Shown here: piece by piece, positions 35,027 to 44,210 of the stretch
Layout of the letters: each line of letters starts with the position of its first letter
How positions within the stretch are numbered: the first letter of the stretch is position 1
Assembly (NCBI GenBank): GCA_905234815.1
Contig: CAJOIX010000016.1
Coordinates: 45,503-102,847, forward strand
Direction: 5' to 3'
DNA from: an uncultured Prevotella sp.
Lineage (GTDB): Bacteria; Bacteroidota; Bacteroidia; Bacteroidales; Bacteroidaceae
DNA: 57,345 nucleotides
The notes under the pieces: model-generated
What the model saw: only the letters and a program-made list of their open reading frames with translations
The model's database searches: none
Told to the model about the DNA's origin: nothing
Made by a program: the position numbers and the translations under genes

Positions 35027-37168
35027 ATGGCAGCTTTAGGAAAAATTAGAAGCAAGGGCATTATCCTGATTTCCATTATCGGTTTTGCTCTGTTTGCATT
35101 TATTGCAGAAGAAGCCTTCCGCTCCTGCGAATCAGCCCGTAACAACCAACGTTCACAAGTTGGTGAAGTTCTGGGCAATAAGCTGAGCGTGCAGGACTTC
35201 CAGAAATTGATGGATGAATACACCGAAGTGGTTAAACTCCAGCAAGGTACAGACAATCTCACAGAGGATCAACTCAACTCCGTGAAAGATGCTGTTTGGG
35301 GCACTTATCTGCAGACAACCATCATCAACGATGAAGCCGAGAAACTTGGCCTCACAGTAACCGACACAGAACTGCAGAACATTATCAACAAGGGCACACA
35401 CCCAATGTTATTGCAGACTCCATTTGTGAATCAGCAGACGGGTCGTTTTGACGCCAATCAACTGAAGAGCTTCTTGGCCGAATACAAGAAACTCGCTGGT
35501 AGCAATGCTGCAGAGACAAAACAAGCAGAAGCTATCTACAAGTACTGGCGTTTCATCGAGAAGACTCTCCGTCAGCAGTTGTTGGCTCAAAAATATCAGT
35601 CGCTGCTGGGTCATGCACTCTTGTCTAACCCGATTGAAGCCAAAATGGCTTATGAGGCACAAATCAACGAAAGCAGCATTCAGCTTGTTTCTTTCCCTTA
35701 TTCATCAATCGAGGATTCCAAAATAACAGTAAGCGACGATGAACTGAAAGCCAAATACAAGGAATTGAAGCCCCTGTTCAATCAGGTTGTTGAAACCCGC
35801 AACATCAAGTACATCAATGTACCTGTACTTCCTTCTGCAGCCGATCGCAAAGCTATCGATGCACAGTTCGCTCAGATTAAGGCTGATTTGGCTGAAGCCG
35901 CAGATCCCACTGAAGTAGTTCGCAAGTCAACATCGCTGCAGCCATACAATGGACTGGCTGTGTTGAAGACCGCATTCCCGCAGGAAATTGCTCAGCGCAT
36001 TGATTCCATTGGCGTAGGTCAGGTTTATGGACCGTTTGAAGTAACTCGCGACAACACCCTAAACCTCATCAAACTCGTTGCCAAGCAGCAGCTTCCCGAT
36101 TCAGTAGAATATCGTCGCATCTCTGTCGGCGGCAACACCATTGAAGAAGGTCGCACACGTGCAGACTCTATCTATAAGGCTCTGCAGGCTGGCGCAGACT
36201 TTGAGGCACTTGCAAAGACTTACGGTCAAACTGGCGTTAGCACTTGGCTGACCACTGCACAGTATCAAAATGCAACCCTTGACGCAGACAGCAAACAACT
36301 CATTGAGACACTCACCACCTTGGGTGCCGGCGAAACACGCAACCTGCAGTTCACACAGGGTAACGTAATTGTTCAAGTACTGAACCGTAAAGCTCTGGTA
36401 GAAAAATATCAGGTAGCCGTAGTTAAGAAAACCATCGACTACTCACCTGAGACTCGCACCCAGATTTACAACAAGTTTGCATCGTTCATCAGTGCTAACC
36501 AAAAGGCTGAGGACATCATTGAAAATGCTGCTAAATCTGGCTATCAGGTGCTCACCGCCAATGATATTTCTACTTCGCAGCACAATATTCTCAACCTCCG
36601 CAGCACCCGTGAAGCGCTGAAATGGATTTTTGACGCAAAAGAAAAACAGGTGAGCGATATGTTTGAGTGTGGCAACAATGGTGACCACCTTCTGTTGGTG
36701 ATACTCGATCAGATCAACCCTGTTGGTTATCGCGATTGGAGTGACGCCCAAGTGAAGGAAGAACTCAAAGCTGAGGTACTCAAAGATAAGAAGGCTGCTC
36801 AACTCATTGAGAAGCTGAAAGGTGTGAATAGTATTGCTGCTGCCCAGCAGAAGGGTGGCAAACTGTCAACCGTTGAACAGATTACCTTCGCCAATCCTGT
36901 ATTTGTTGGCGAAACAGGTGCCAGCGAGCCCGTGCTGAGCGGCGCTGTTTCTACTACAGCCAAAGGCAAGTTCTCGGCCCAGCCCGTTAAAGGTAACGGT
37001 GGTGTATATGTATTCCAGGTAACTGGTAAGACACAACTTCCCACCAAGTTTGATGCCAAGCAATTTGAAGCTCAGACTCGTCAGCGTGTGATGCAAGCAG
37101 CTGGCCAGTTCATGGACGAATTGATGATTCGTGCTAAGGTTAAAGACAACCGTTATCTTTTCTTCTAA
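35027..37168 (+). CDS. ppiD: Periplasmic peptidyl-prolyl isomerase / chaperone (PpiD/SurA-like)
   Basis: The 713-residue protein has an N-terminal membrane anchor (IRSKGIILISIIGFALFAFIAEEAF) and a SurA N-terminal chaperone region (about 40-240; VLGNKLSVQDFQKLMDEYTE, LTVTDTELQNIIN). Parvulin-like domains follow, clearest at about 350-455 (EYRRISVGGNTIEEGRTRADSI, ALQAGADFEALAKTYGQTG). PpiD assists folding of proteins leaving the Sec translocon at the outer face of the inner membrane. Bacteroidota versions are about 710 residues, as here. The gene has its own -7 element and a strong terminator, so it is probably a single-gene unit downstream of lptC and CNNM. Confidence 0.86.
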   Translation: MAALGKIRSKGIILISIIGFALFAFIAEEAFRSCESARNNQRSQVGEVLGNKLSVQDFQKLMDEYTEVVKLQQGTDNLTEDQLNSVKDAVWGTYLQTTIINDEAEKLGLTVTDTELQNIINKGTHPMLLQTPFVNQQTGRFDANQLKSFLAEYKKLAGSNAAETKQAEAIYKYWRFIEKTLRQQLLAQKYQSLLGHALLSNPIEAKMAYEAQINESSIQLVSFPYSSIEDSKITVSDDELKAKYKELKPLFNQVVETRNIKYINVPVLPSAADRKAIDAQFAQIKADLAEAADPTEVVRKSTSLQPYNGLAVLKTAFPQEIAQRIDSIGVGQVYGPFEVTRDNTLNLIKLVAKQQLPDSVEYRRISVGGNTIEEGRTRADSIYKALQAGADFEALAKTYGQTGVSTWLTTAQYQNATLDADSKQLIETLTTLGAGETRNLQFTQGNVIVQVLNRKALVEKYQVAVVKKTIDYSPETRTQIYNKFASFISANQKAEDIIENAAKSGYQVLTANDISTSQHNILNLRSTREALKWIFDAKEKQVSDMFECGNNGDHLLLVILDQINPVGYRDWSDAQVKEELKAEVLKDKKAAQLIEKLKGVNSIAAAQQKGGKLSTVEQITFANPVFVGETGASEPVLSGAVSTTAKGKFSAQPVKGNGGVYVFQVTGKTQLPTKFDAKQFEAQTRQRVMQAAGQFMDELMIRAKVKDNRYLFF

Positions 37169-37200
37169 AGCATAAATAAAACATATTCACATATACAGGA

Positions 37201-37237
37201 AAGTGCAGGCTCCCGACAGAGTCTGCACTTCTTTTTT
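37201..37237 (+). terminator. Rho-independent terminator after ppiD
   Basis: A 12-bp stem (37201-37212 with 37219-37230, one G-U pair) has a 6-nt loop and is followed by a six-T run (37232-37237). Confidence 0.92.
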
Positions 37238-37355
37238 GTTGTGACAGAAGGCTTTCGTGTGCGCGCGTATTATATATAAATGTATATCTTAGCGCATTCT
37301 TGGCACGATGTTTGCTATTAGTTTTATGAAGCATTAGAAACTTACGAACGATTAT

Positions 37356-39944
37356 ATGACGAACGAATTTTCCCCAGACATCACGTCAGTGCTTATGAAG
37401 AGCCGTGAAGTGGCCTTCCAATACAAGCACTTGGCGGTAGCGCCTGAACACATATTGATGGCTGTTTTGCGTGTGCACAACGAAACGATGCGCAAGTTCT
37501 TTGCCTTTTGCAATTGCGATATGCAGCACGTGCTCGACGATTTGGAGCATATCATGTCCCAACTCCCCACAGACGAGCAAGTGACCATCGACAAGATAAA
37601 CTTCACTATGTTGGCCAACAATGTGGTGCGGCTTTCCGTTGTTGAAGCCCGTATGTCAAACGATCACACGATTGAGCTGCCTCATTTATTGCGTGCCATG
37701 CTCCAAGATGCCAATATGACCAACGCAAAGGTGACACTGCTTAAGCAGAATATAACACCGGAACACATTGATCTCTATTTCCACGGGCATCAGTCGGGTA
37801 ACTTAGCCACTGGAGAGCAACAGCATCCATCGCCCGAAGCCTATATGGACAACGCTACTGAAGATGATGATGACTTCTTTGATCTGCCATCTCAGAACGA
37901 AAGAGGCACATCTCAGCGCACAACGCGCCGTACACAGAAGAAAACGAGTACAAGCGAGACTCCCGTTCTGGATAAGTTCTCGCACGATTTGACCCGCGCG
38001 GCAGCAGAACATCAGTTAGACCCTGTTGTTGGTCGCGAGCGTGAAATACAGCGCGTCATAGAAATTCTTGGCCGAAGAAAGAAAAACAATCCCATTCTCA
38101 TCGGAGAGCCCGGTGTCGGCAAAACTGCCATTGTGGAAGGTCTGGCCGAGCGAATTGTTCAAAGAAAGACTTCCCCTATGCTTTACGGAAAGCGTGTGGT
38201 GAGTCTGGATATGGCAGCCGTTGTGGCTGGAACAAAATATCGCGGACAGTTTGAAGAACGCATCCGGCTCTTGCTTCAGGAGTTGGAAAACCGTCATGAT
38301 ATTATTCTCTTCATCGACGAAATACACACGATGATTGGTGCTGGGTCTGCAGCAGGTAGCATGGATGCTGCCAATATGCTAAAACCGGCATTGGCACGTG
38401 GAACAATACAATGCATCGGTTCCACTACACTTGATGAATTTAGAAATTCCATTGAAAAAGACGGTGCGTTAGACCGACGCTTCCAGAAAGTGCTCGTGGA
38501 GCAGACTTCGGCCGAAGAAACGCTTGAAATCCTTCATAACCTGAAGGAGCGCTATGAGCAGCACCATCATGTGAGCTATACAGACGAAGCGCTGAGGGCT
38601 TGCGTTGAGCTGACGGCCCGTTATATCACAGATCGTGCCTTTCCCGATAAGGCCATTGATGCAATGGATGAGACCGGCAGCAAGGTGCGTCTGAAAGAAG
38701 TTGCCATTCCAGCCGAAATACTTGAAAAAGAACACCAGCTTCAGTTGGCCATAGAAAGCGAGCAACAAGCAGCCAAAAATCAAAACTACGAATTGGCCGC
38801 CAGCCTGCGCGATCGCCAGGCTGAACTTACGGCAGACCTGTCGGCATGGAACCGGCAATGGATGGAACAATCGGCTGAGTGGCAGGATACCGTCACCGCC
38901 GACGATGTGGCCAATGTGGTTTCTATGATGTCTGGCGTACCTGTGCAGCGACTGGCCGAAGACGAAGGCGCAATGTTGAGACAGTTGCCCGAAAGACTTA
39001 AAGCCGCAGTTATAGCCCAAGATTCAGCCATTGACAAAACAGTAAAAGCCATCCAGCGCAATCGCTTGGGACTGCGCGAGGCTAACCATCCCATTGGCGT
39101 ATTCATGTTCCTCGGACCTACCGGCGTGGGCAAGACTCATCTCGCTAAGTCACTGGCCAAGGAAATGTTCGGCTCGAGCGATGCGCTCATACGTATTGAC
39201 ATGAGCGAATATACAGAGAGTTTCAACACATCTCGACTCATTGGCGCTCCTCCGGGATATGTGGGTTACGAAGAGGGTGGTCAACTCACCGAGCAAGTTC
39301 GTCGCAAGCCATATTCAATCGTGCTGCTCGACGAAATAGAGAAAGCTCACCCCAATGTGTTTAATATGCTGCTGCAGGTGCTCGACGAAGGCAGACTGAC
39401 CGACGGCAACGGCCGACTCATTGATTTCCGCAACACGGTAATCATCATGACCTCTAACGCTGGCTCCAGACAGTTGAAGGAATTCGGCCGCGGCATAGGA
39501 TTTACTGCATCAGCAGGTCTTATCGCCGACAACACATCACGCGAACGTGCACGCTCTATTATACAGAAAGCACTCAGCCGGCAGTTTGCTCCCGAATTTC
39601 TTAATCGACTGGACGATATTATCACTTTCGATCAACTCGATATTGAAGCCATAAAGAAAATTGTTGACATTGAACTGCGCAACCTTTATGAGCGTGTAGA
39701 ATCGCTTGGCTTCCACCTCAGCGTGAGTGATAAGGCCAAAGAGTTCATTGCTACGCAAGGCTACGACATTCAGTTTGGCGCTCGCCCGCTGAAACGTGCA
39801 CTCCAGACTTATTTGGAAGACAGTGTTTGCGAACGTCTTCTTTCTGGCGAACTCAGCCGGGGCGATACCATTCAGGTGAAGGTACATCCTTCAAAACAAG
39901 AACTCACTTTTGCCGTGGTTAAACCCTCACAGGACAACTCGTAG
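37356..39944 (+). CDS. clpC: ATP-dependent Clp protease ATP-binding subunit ClpC
   Basis: The 862-residue class I Clp ATPase has an N-domain (about 1-145), AAA domain 1 (Walker [24 protein letters not shown]), a middle region with a UVR motif ([21 protein letters not shown]) and AAA domain 2 (Walker [30 protein letters not shown]), ending in the ClpB-D2 small domain. The UVR motif and short middle domain indicate ClpC rather than ClpB; the latter has a long coiled-coil M-domain. ClpC unfolds substrates for ClpP in the cytoplasm. The leader (37238-37355) has an alternating GTGTGCGCGCGTATTATA stretch and no clear -7 match. Confidence 0.92.
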   Translation: MTNEFSPDITSVLMKSREVAFQYKHLAVAPEHILMAVLRVHNETMRKFFAFCNCDMQHVLDDLEHIMSQLPTDEQVTIDKINFTMLANNVVRLSVVEARMSNDHTIELPHLLRAMLQDANMTNAKVTLLKQNITPEHIDLYFHGHQSGNLATGEQQHPSPEAYMDNATEDDDDFFDLPSQNERGTSQRTTRRTQKKTSTSETPVLDKFSHDLTRAAAEHQLDPVVGREREIQRVIEILGRRKKNNPILIGEPGVGKTAIVEGLAERIVQRKTSPMLYGKRVVSLDMAAVVAGTKYRGQFEERIRLLLQELENRHDIILFIDEIHTMIGAGSAAGSMDAANMLKPALARGTIQCIGSTTLDEFRNSIEKDGALDRRFQKVLVEQTSAEETLEILHNLKERYEQHHHVSYTDEALRACVELTARYITDRAFPDKAIDAMDETGSKVRLKEVAIPAEILEKEHQLQLAIESEQQAAKNQNYELAASLRDRQAELTADLSAWNRQWMEQSAEWQDTVTADDVANVVSMMSGVPVQRLAEDEGAMLRQLPERLKAAVIAQDSAIDKTVKAIQRNRLGLREANHPIGVFMFLGPTGVGKTHLAKSLAKEMFGSSDALIRIDMSEYTESFNTSRLIGAPPGYVGYEEGGQLTEQVRRKPYSIVLLDEIEKAHPNVFNMLLQVLDEGRLTDGNGRLIDFRNTVIIMTSNAGSRQLKEFGRGIGFTASAGLIADNTSRERARSIIQKALSRQFAPEFLNRLDDIITFDQLDIEAIKKIVDIELRNLYERVESLGFHLSVSDKAKEFIATQGYDIQFGARPLKRALQTYLEDSVCERLLSGELSRGDTIQVKVHPSKQELTFAVVKPSQDNS

Positions 39945-39994
39945 ATAGCCGTTTTCTAAACAGCTGTAAATCAGGTGTTTACATATTCACTTTC

Positions 39995-40076
39995 AAAAGG
40001 ATAGCTTTTGGCCGTCAAAAGGATAGCTTTTGCACGCTGAAAGCTATCCTTTTGCAATGTAAAAGCATAGCTTTTG
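39995..40076 (+). repeat. 82-bp four-unit phased near-palindrome element, copy 3
   Basis: Units start at 39995, 40017, 40039 and 40061 (22-bp period), with spacers gccgtc, cacgct and caatgt. The cores are GATAG, GATAG, CTATC and CATAG. Units 2 and 3 are reverse complements over 14 bp. The last unit, with its following GAA, equals the last unit of copies 1 and 2. The element starts 50 bp after the clpC stop and ends 84 bp before the tolQ inverted repeat. Confidence 0.9.
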
Positions 40077-40160
40077 AAAAACAAGGACTATCAATCGAAA
40101 AAACATAGGGTAGGATAGAGGCCGGCAAAACAAGAATCTGCCCATAAATAATTGTTGTGG

Positions 40161-40193
40161 AAGATTGTATTTACAACAATCTTCGTATCTTTG
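40161..40193 (+). promoter_or_regulatory. Promoter and candidate operator of the tolQ cluster
   Basis: A perfect inverted repeat AAGATTGT-N7-ACAATCTT spans 40161-40183. It covers a -33-like TTG (40165-40167), and a -7 element TATCTTTG (40186-40193) follows after an 18-bp spacer. The tolQ ATG is 23 bp downstream. A dimeric regulator binding the repeat would sit between -33 and -7. Confidence 0.55.
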
Positions 40194-40216
40194 CAATCGT
40201 TGAAAAAGCGAAAGAA

Positions 40217-40942
40217 ATGAAAAATAAAGAAACCCGCCAGCGCCTTGTCTCACTCTTCCTTGCCGCAGTATGTCCCATCGTGGCCAACGCCCAGGAGAGT
40301 GAAGGCCTGTATTTTACGCTGCAAGAAAAATTCATTGAAGGCAATGCCGCTTTTATGTCGCTGGTTGCCTTAGCGCTCATTGTCGGACTGACCTTCTGTA
40401 TCGAGCGACTCATCTATCTGACCCTTTCCGAAATTAATTATCACCGATTGCTATCAAAAATAGAATCGCACCTCAATGAAGGTAATCTTGATGCAGCAAT
40501 GGACCTTTGTCGCGACACACGCGGCCCCGTATCAGCCATTTGCTATCAGGCATTACTCCGCTATAAGGAACCAGCAGGAGCCATTGAACGAAGCATTGAA
40601 AGCTACGGTAATCTCCAGGTAGCCGACCTTGAAAAAGACTGCTCTTGGATAACGCTCTGCATTGCCATAGCTCCGTCGCTTGGATTTCTCGGCACGGTGA
40701 TAGGTATGGTCATGGCATTTGATCAAATTGGAATTGCCGGCGACATCAGTCCCACCATTGTTGCCGACGGATTGAAAGTGGCGCTTATCACCACTATCTT
40801 CGGTATAATTGCAGCACTCATCTTGCAACTCTTCTATAATGTTGTTCTTTCGCGCATAGATCGCCTGACGGTACAAATGGAAGATGCTGCCATCAGCATT
40901 ATTGACCTGATTGAAGAACAAAAGAAAGGAGGCAACCAATGA
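40217..40942 (+). CDS. tolQ: MotA/TolQ/ExbB proton channel family protein
   Basis: From ATG 40217 the protein has 241 residues. An N-terminal hydrophobic segment ends ANAQ and may be a signal or a helix (LVSLFLAAVCPIVANAQ). Then come one helix (FMSLVALALIVGLTFCIERLIYL), a long cytoplasmic loop (about 75-150) and two C-terminal helices that form the TolQ/ExbB channel (CSWITLCIAIAPSLGFLGTVIGMVMAF; VADGLKVALITTIFGIIAALILQLFY). The family uses the proton gradient to drive partner proteins. The ATG is preferred because it follows the promoter by 23 bp. It overlaps the next gene by 4 bp. Confidence 0.9.
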   Translation: MKNKETRQRLVSLFLAAVCPIVANAQESEGLYFTLQEKFIEGNAAFMSLVALALIVGLTFCIERLIYLTLSEINYHRLLSKIESHLNEGNLDAAMDLCRDTRGPVSAICYQALLRYKEPAGAIERSIESYGNLQVADLEKDCSWITLCIAIAPSLGFLGTVIGMVMAFDQIGIAGDISPTIVADGLKVALITTIFGIIAALILQLFYNVVLSRIDRLTVQMEDAAISIIDLIEEQKKGGNQ

Positions 40943-41169
40943 GCAAATTTATGAATCCACAGCGTTTTTCGCGTATAGTCCTTTTCGTCATGCTGGGCAT
41001 TACGCTGCTCGTCTATCTGTTCTTCTTCCTGTCTCCCCTTGCAGGAATAGAAGTGCAGCAGCCTACCAATGTTCTTTTGATCTTCCTGTTCATATTGCTG
41101 CTCTTGGCCATTGTGCTCTCCGTTTGGAGCGCCATAGGCGGAGGTTTTAACCGCAAAGACAAGAAATGA
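40939..41169 (+). CDS. Small two-helix membrane protein in the Tol-like cluster
   Basis: This 76-residue protein has two predicted helices (IVLFVMLGITLLVYLFFFLSP and TNVLLIFLFILLLLAIVLSV), a short loop (GIEVQQP) and a basic C-terminus (GGGFNRKDKK). It overlaps tolQ and exbD on both sides by 4 bp (ATGA), so it is cotranslated with the channel genes. Other Bacteroidales have a similar small gene between the ExbB- and ExbD-like genes as I recall, but I know of no assigned function. It may be a further subunit of the motor; this is inference. Confidence 0.72.
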   Translation: MSKFMNPQRFSRIVLFVMLGITLLVYLFFFLSPLAGIEVQQPTNVLLIFLFILLLLAIVLSVWSAIGGGFNRKDKK

Positions 41170-41672
41170 AGTTCCGCCGGCAACACCATGTACCCCTGAT
41201 GAGCACCACGGCCACGGCCGACATTTCGTTCATGCTACTCATCTTTTTTCTCCTGACCTCTTCAATGAGTCAGGACAAGGGCTTGGTGCGAAAACTTCCT
41301 CCCGTCGCGAATAATTCGCATCCTTCCATTGTTGACATAGAGAAGGATAAAGTGTTAAAAATCAGCGTAAATGCGGCTAATGAGTTAGAGTTAAATGATG
41401 AGACTTGCACACCCGCTGAAGCAGAGTCGCGCATTGCCCAGTTTGTGACCGAAAGGAAGGCTGATCATGTTTTGACAATTCAGACTACACCCGATACCCC
41501 ATACGATTATTACTTTCAAGTGCAGCTACTCGTCAGACGCGCATACCAATCAGCGCGCAACACCTTAGCTCATAATCTCTATCATCACTCTTTTGAAAAA
41601 TGTTCCGCAGCACAAAAAGACAACATCATCGATCAATTGCCTCAACGAATCGCAGAGCCCTCCCAACGCTGA
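41166..41672 (+). CDS. ExbD/TolR family protein (first of two)
   Basis: The 168-residue protein has a short basic N-terminus (MKFRRQHHVPLMSTTATAD), one transmembrane helix with the conserved Asp just before it (TADISFMLLIFFLLTSSM) and a periplasmic domain with DKVLKISVNAANELELNDE. ExbD/TolR proteins transmit proton-driven motion to periplasmic partners. Bacteroidota commonly encode two ExbD paralogues in a row. The last 73 bp overlap the start of the second one in a different frame. Confidence 0.88.
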   Translation: MKFRRQHHVPLMSTTATADISFMLLIFFLLTSSMSQDKGLVRKLPPVANNSHPSIVDIEKDKVLKISVNAANELELNDETCTPAEAESRIAQFVTERKADHVLTIQTTPDTPYDYYFQVQLLVRRAYQSARNTLAHNLYHHSFEKCSAAQKDNIIDQLPQRIAEPSQR

Positions 41673-42076
41673 ATACTGCATCGTTGCCCGATTTGATCTT
41701 TACCCTGATTTTCTTTTTCATGATTGTAACGCATATGCGACAGTCAACTGCTGCTGTGGACTATGTTCTTCCGAGCGGTAAGCACCTCATGAGCGTGCCG
41801 ACAGACCCTTCCACCATACACCTCTATATCGGAACAGGCAATTCTGCAAATTCTCCTTGGACGGCCCAAATTAACAATCAAATAGTTAGGTTTGAGGAAA
41901 TTGGCGCGACGGCTGCAGCCATACGCGACAAGATGCCTATTGACAATCAACCACAGGCCACGGTGATTCTTCGTGCGGATAAAAATGTACCGATGCAACT
42001 GATCAATGAAATAAAACAGCAGTTGCGCCAGGCTCATCTCTACCGCCTGGTATATGGTGCCAGCGAAATGCAATAA
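41600..42076 (+). CDS. ExbD/TolR family protein (second of two)
   Basis: The 158-residue protein has a basic N-terminus (MFRSTKRQHHRSIASTNRRA), then LNTASLPDLIFTLIFFFMIVTHMR, the conserved Asp-helix of ExbD, and a periplasmic domain with IHLYIGTG, VRFEEIGATAAAI and VILRADKNVPMQLINEI. The family needs about 20 residues before the helix. The only in-frame ATG at that distance is 41600, which overlaps the first exbD by 73 bp; a non-ATG start further downstream cannot be excluded. Its stop is 38 bp before the OmpA-type gene. Confidence 0.85.
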   Translation: MFRSTKRQHHRSIASTNRRALPTLNTASLPDLIFTLIFFFMIVTHMRQSTAAVDYVLPSGKHLMSVPTDPSTIHLYIGTGNSANSPWTAQINNQIVRFEEIGATAAAIRDKMPIDNQPQATVILRADKNVPMQLINEIKQQLRQAHLYRLVYGASEMQ

Positions 42077-42114
42077 ATAAAAGAAATTTGCGTTTTTTTA
42101 TAAAAATCAAAGTC

Positions 42115-44199
42115 ATGCGCAAACTTTCCTATTTTCATTGGTTTATTATTATATTATTGTTCACCGCATGTGGAGCTGAGCACAACATGAAAAAAGGTGA
42201 ACAGTATCTTGCCATTGGCGAATACTTCGATGCAGCCAACCAGTTTAAGCAAGCCTATCAGCGCACCCCTGTAAAAGAGAAATCATTGCGCGGACAAAGG
42301 GCCCTGAAAATGGCCAGATGCTACGATCGGCTCAACGATGCACAACGAGCCGTAGCAGCGTATAGAAACGTGAATCGACTTATCGGACTCACTACTGACG
42401 ACAGACTTCAGTACGCACGGCTGCTGCTCCGTACTGGCAACTACAATGAAGCACGAAAAGAATTCCAGCAAGTGCTCGATTCAATGCCTTCCAGCCAATT
42501 AGCCAAGAATGGACTTGCTTCTGCTCAAAACGCATCAGAATGGAGAAATCAGCCCTCACGCTATACGGTAAAAAAAGCCGAGCAGTTCAATTCGCGCCGT
42601 GCCGACTTTTCACCCATGCTCTTTGGCGACCTTTCCGACCAATTATATTTCACTTCCACCAGAAATGAAGCTACGGGCGATGAGCTGAGTGGCATTACAG
42701 GCACTAAGCCAGCCGATATATTCTATTCCGTGAAGGACGATAAGGGAAAGTGGAGTAAACCAGAACCTGCCGGTGGTCAGCTCAACACTGCCGAAGAAGA
42801 GGGCACGCCCTGTTTTTCTCCCGATGGTCGGATGATGTATCTCACCCAATGTCTCACCGACCCAAACTATCCGCGCTACGGACAGATAGCCACCTCCAAT
42901 CGTAGTGATGCATCATGGAGCAAAGCCGAGCCTTTGAAGATTTCACGCGACACCCTTTCATCATTTGCCCATCCAGCCATCTCGCCCGATGGCCAATGGC
43001 TCTATTTCACCAGTGATATGCCCGGCGGAAAAGGAGGTCTCGACATTTGGCGTGTACGTATCACCACCAACGGCCTCGGTGGGGTAGAGAATCTGGGAAG
43101 TCCCATCAATACTGAAGGAAATGAATGTTTCCCGACCTTCAGAAACAATGGCGATTTCTATTTTTCCAGCGATGGTCATCCCGGACTTGGCGGTTTGGAC
43201 CTTTTCTGCCTCGAAATACCCCGAGCTAAACGCGGAAAGAATCAACCCGCCGCTCGGCCTGTGCTCAAACATCTGCCTGCTCCGATGAACTCTGCAGGCG
43301 ACGATTTTGGCATGACTTTCGAAGGCCAGCTCAATCAAGGCTTCTTCTCATCTAATCGCAACGATGGCCGCGGCTGGGACCATATCTATTCGTTCCTTTG
43401 TCCGGAAGTAGTACAGACCGTCAAAGGTTGGGTTTACGAAATGGAAGGCTACGAGCTCCCCGCTGCCCAAGTATATATTGTCGGCAACGACGGAACCAAT
43501 CAGAAACTGAATGTCCTCTCCGACGGTTCTTTCACCTACAAAATTGAGCCAGATGTTGAATATGCACTCATGGCCACCTGTCGCGGATTTCTCAACCATA
43601 AGGAAGAACTCCGTGTTCAGCCCGTCGAAGAGTCGAAAGAATATGTGCTTCAATTCCCCTTGGCATCGCTCGTAGCACCTGTATTGATTGACAATATCTT
43701 CTACGATTTTGACAAGGCTACCCTTCGTCCTGAATCCACACAGGCATTAGACGAATTGGTAAAGTTGCTCAACGAAAATCCGAATGTGACCATCGAGCTC
43801 CGCGCCCACTGCGACTACAAAGGTTCGCAGCAGTATAACCGCGCGCTGTCTCAACGACGTGCCGAGGCGGTGGTGGCTTATCTGGTTGCCCACGGCATTG
43901 CCCGTGATAGGCTTTCGCCCGTTGGCTATGGCAAGGATTTACCCAAAGTGCTCCGTAAGAAGATGGCCGCACAGTACGAATGGGCAAAGGAAGGCGATAC
44001 CCTCACCGAAGAATACATTCTCAAGCTCACCCCCGAGCAGCAGGAAATATGCAATCAGCTCAACCGTCGAACCGAATTTCTTGTGCTAAGTACCACTTAC
44101 GGAATGTTTGACGAGAACGGACAACTCATCAAAGAGCCTACTCCCAAACCACGACAACAACAACGCGCTGACGACGAGTGGGATATCGTCATAGAATAA
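42115..44199 (+). CDS. OmpA-family lipoprotein with TPR, PD40 propeller and CRD domains (TolB-Pal-like; PorE-like)
   Basis: From ATG 42115 the protein has 694 residues. Its lipoprotein signal ends LLFTAC (C19). A TPR-like region follows (about 25-145; YFDAANQFKQAYQRTP), then a PD40/TolB-like beta-propeller (about 160-420; EEGTPCFSPDGRMMYLTQ, HPAISPDGQWLYFTSDMPGG), a carboxypeptidase-regulatory-like module (about 435-520) and an OmpA peptidoglycan-binding domain (about 530-660; FYDFDKATLRPEST, RAHCDYKGS, LSQRRAEAV). This order matches the description of PorE of Porphyromonas type 9 secretion. Beside tolQ and exbD genes, it can equally be read as TolB and Pal fused. An upstream TTG at 42088 is in frame but precedes the signal peptide. 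Confidence 0.85.
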   Translation: MRKLSYFHWFIIILLFTACGAEHNMKKGEQYLAIGEYFDAANQFKQAYQRTPVKEKSLRGQRALKMARCYDRLNDAQRAVAAYRNVNRLIGLTTDDRLQYARLLLRTGNYNEARKEFQQVLDSMPSSQLAKNGLASAQNASEWRNQPSRYTVKKAEQFNSRRADFSPMLFGDLSDQLYFTSTRNEATGDELSGITGTKPADIFYSVKDDKGKWSKPEPAGGQLNTAEEEGTPCFSPDGRMMYLTQCLTDPNYPRYGQIATSNRSDASWSKAEPLKISRDTLSSFAHPAISPDGQWLYFTSDMPGGKGGLDIWRVRITTNGLGGVENLGSPINTEGNECFPTFRNNGDFYFSSDGHPGLGGLDLFCLEIPRAKRGKNQPAARPVLKHLPAPMNSAGDDFGMTFEGQLNQGFFSSNRNDGRGWDHIYSFLCPEVVQTVKGWVYEMEGYELPAAQVYIVGNDGTNQKLNVLSDGSFTYKIEPDVEYALMATCRGFLNHKEELRVQPVEESKEYVLQFPLASLVAPVLIDNIFYDFDKATLRPESTQALDELVKLLNENPNVTIELRAHCDYKGSQQYNRALSQRRAEAVVAYLVAHGIARDRLSPVGYGKDLPKVLRKKMAAQYEWAKEGDTLTEEYILKLTPEQQEICNQLNRRTEFLVLSTTYGMFDENGQLIKEPTPKPRQQQRADDEWDIVIE

Positions 44200-44210
44200 G
44201 AACTGACTCT

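Noticed and set aside
37250..37300. Alternating purine-pyrimidine tract before clpC as a Z-DNA or origin signal
   Set aside because: The run is short (about 10 bp of GTGTGCGCGC) and no DnaA boxes or iterons are nearby.
42115..44199. Firm call of PorE and a type 9 secretion locus
   Set aside because: The domain order fits, but no other T9SS gene is in the window and the same order fits a Tol-Pal role.
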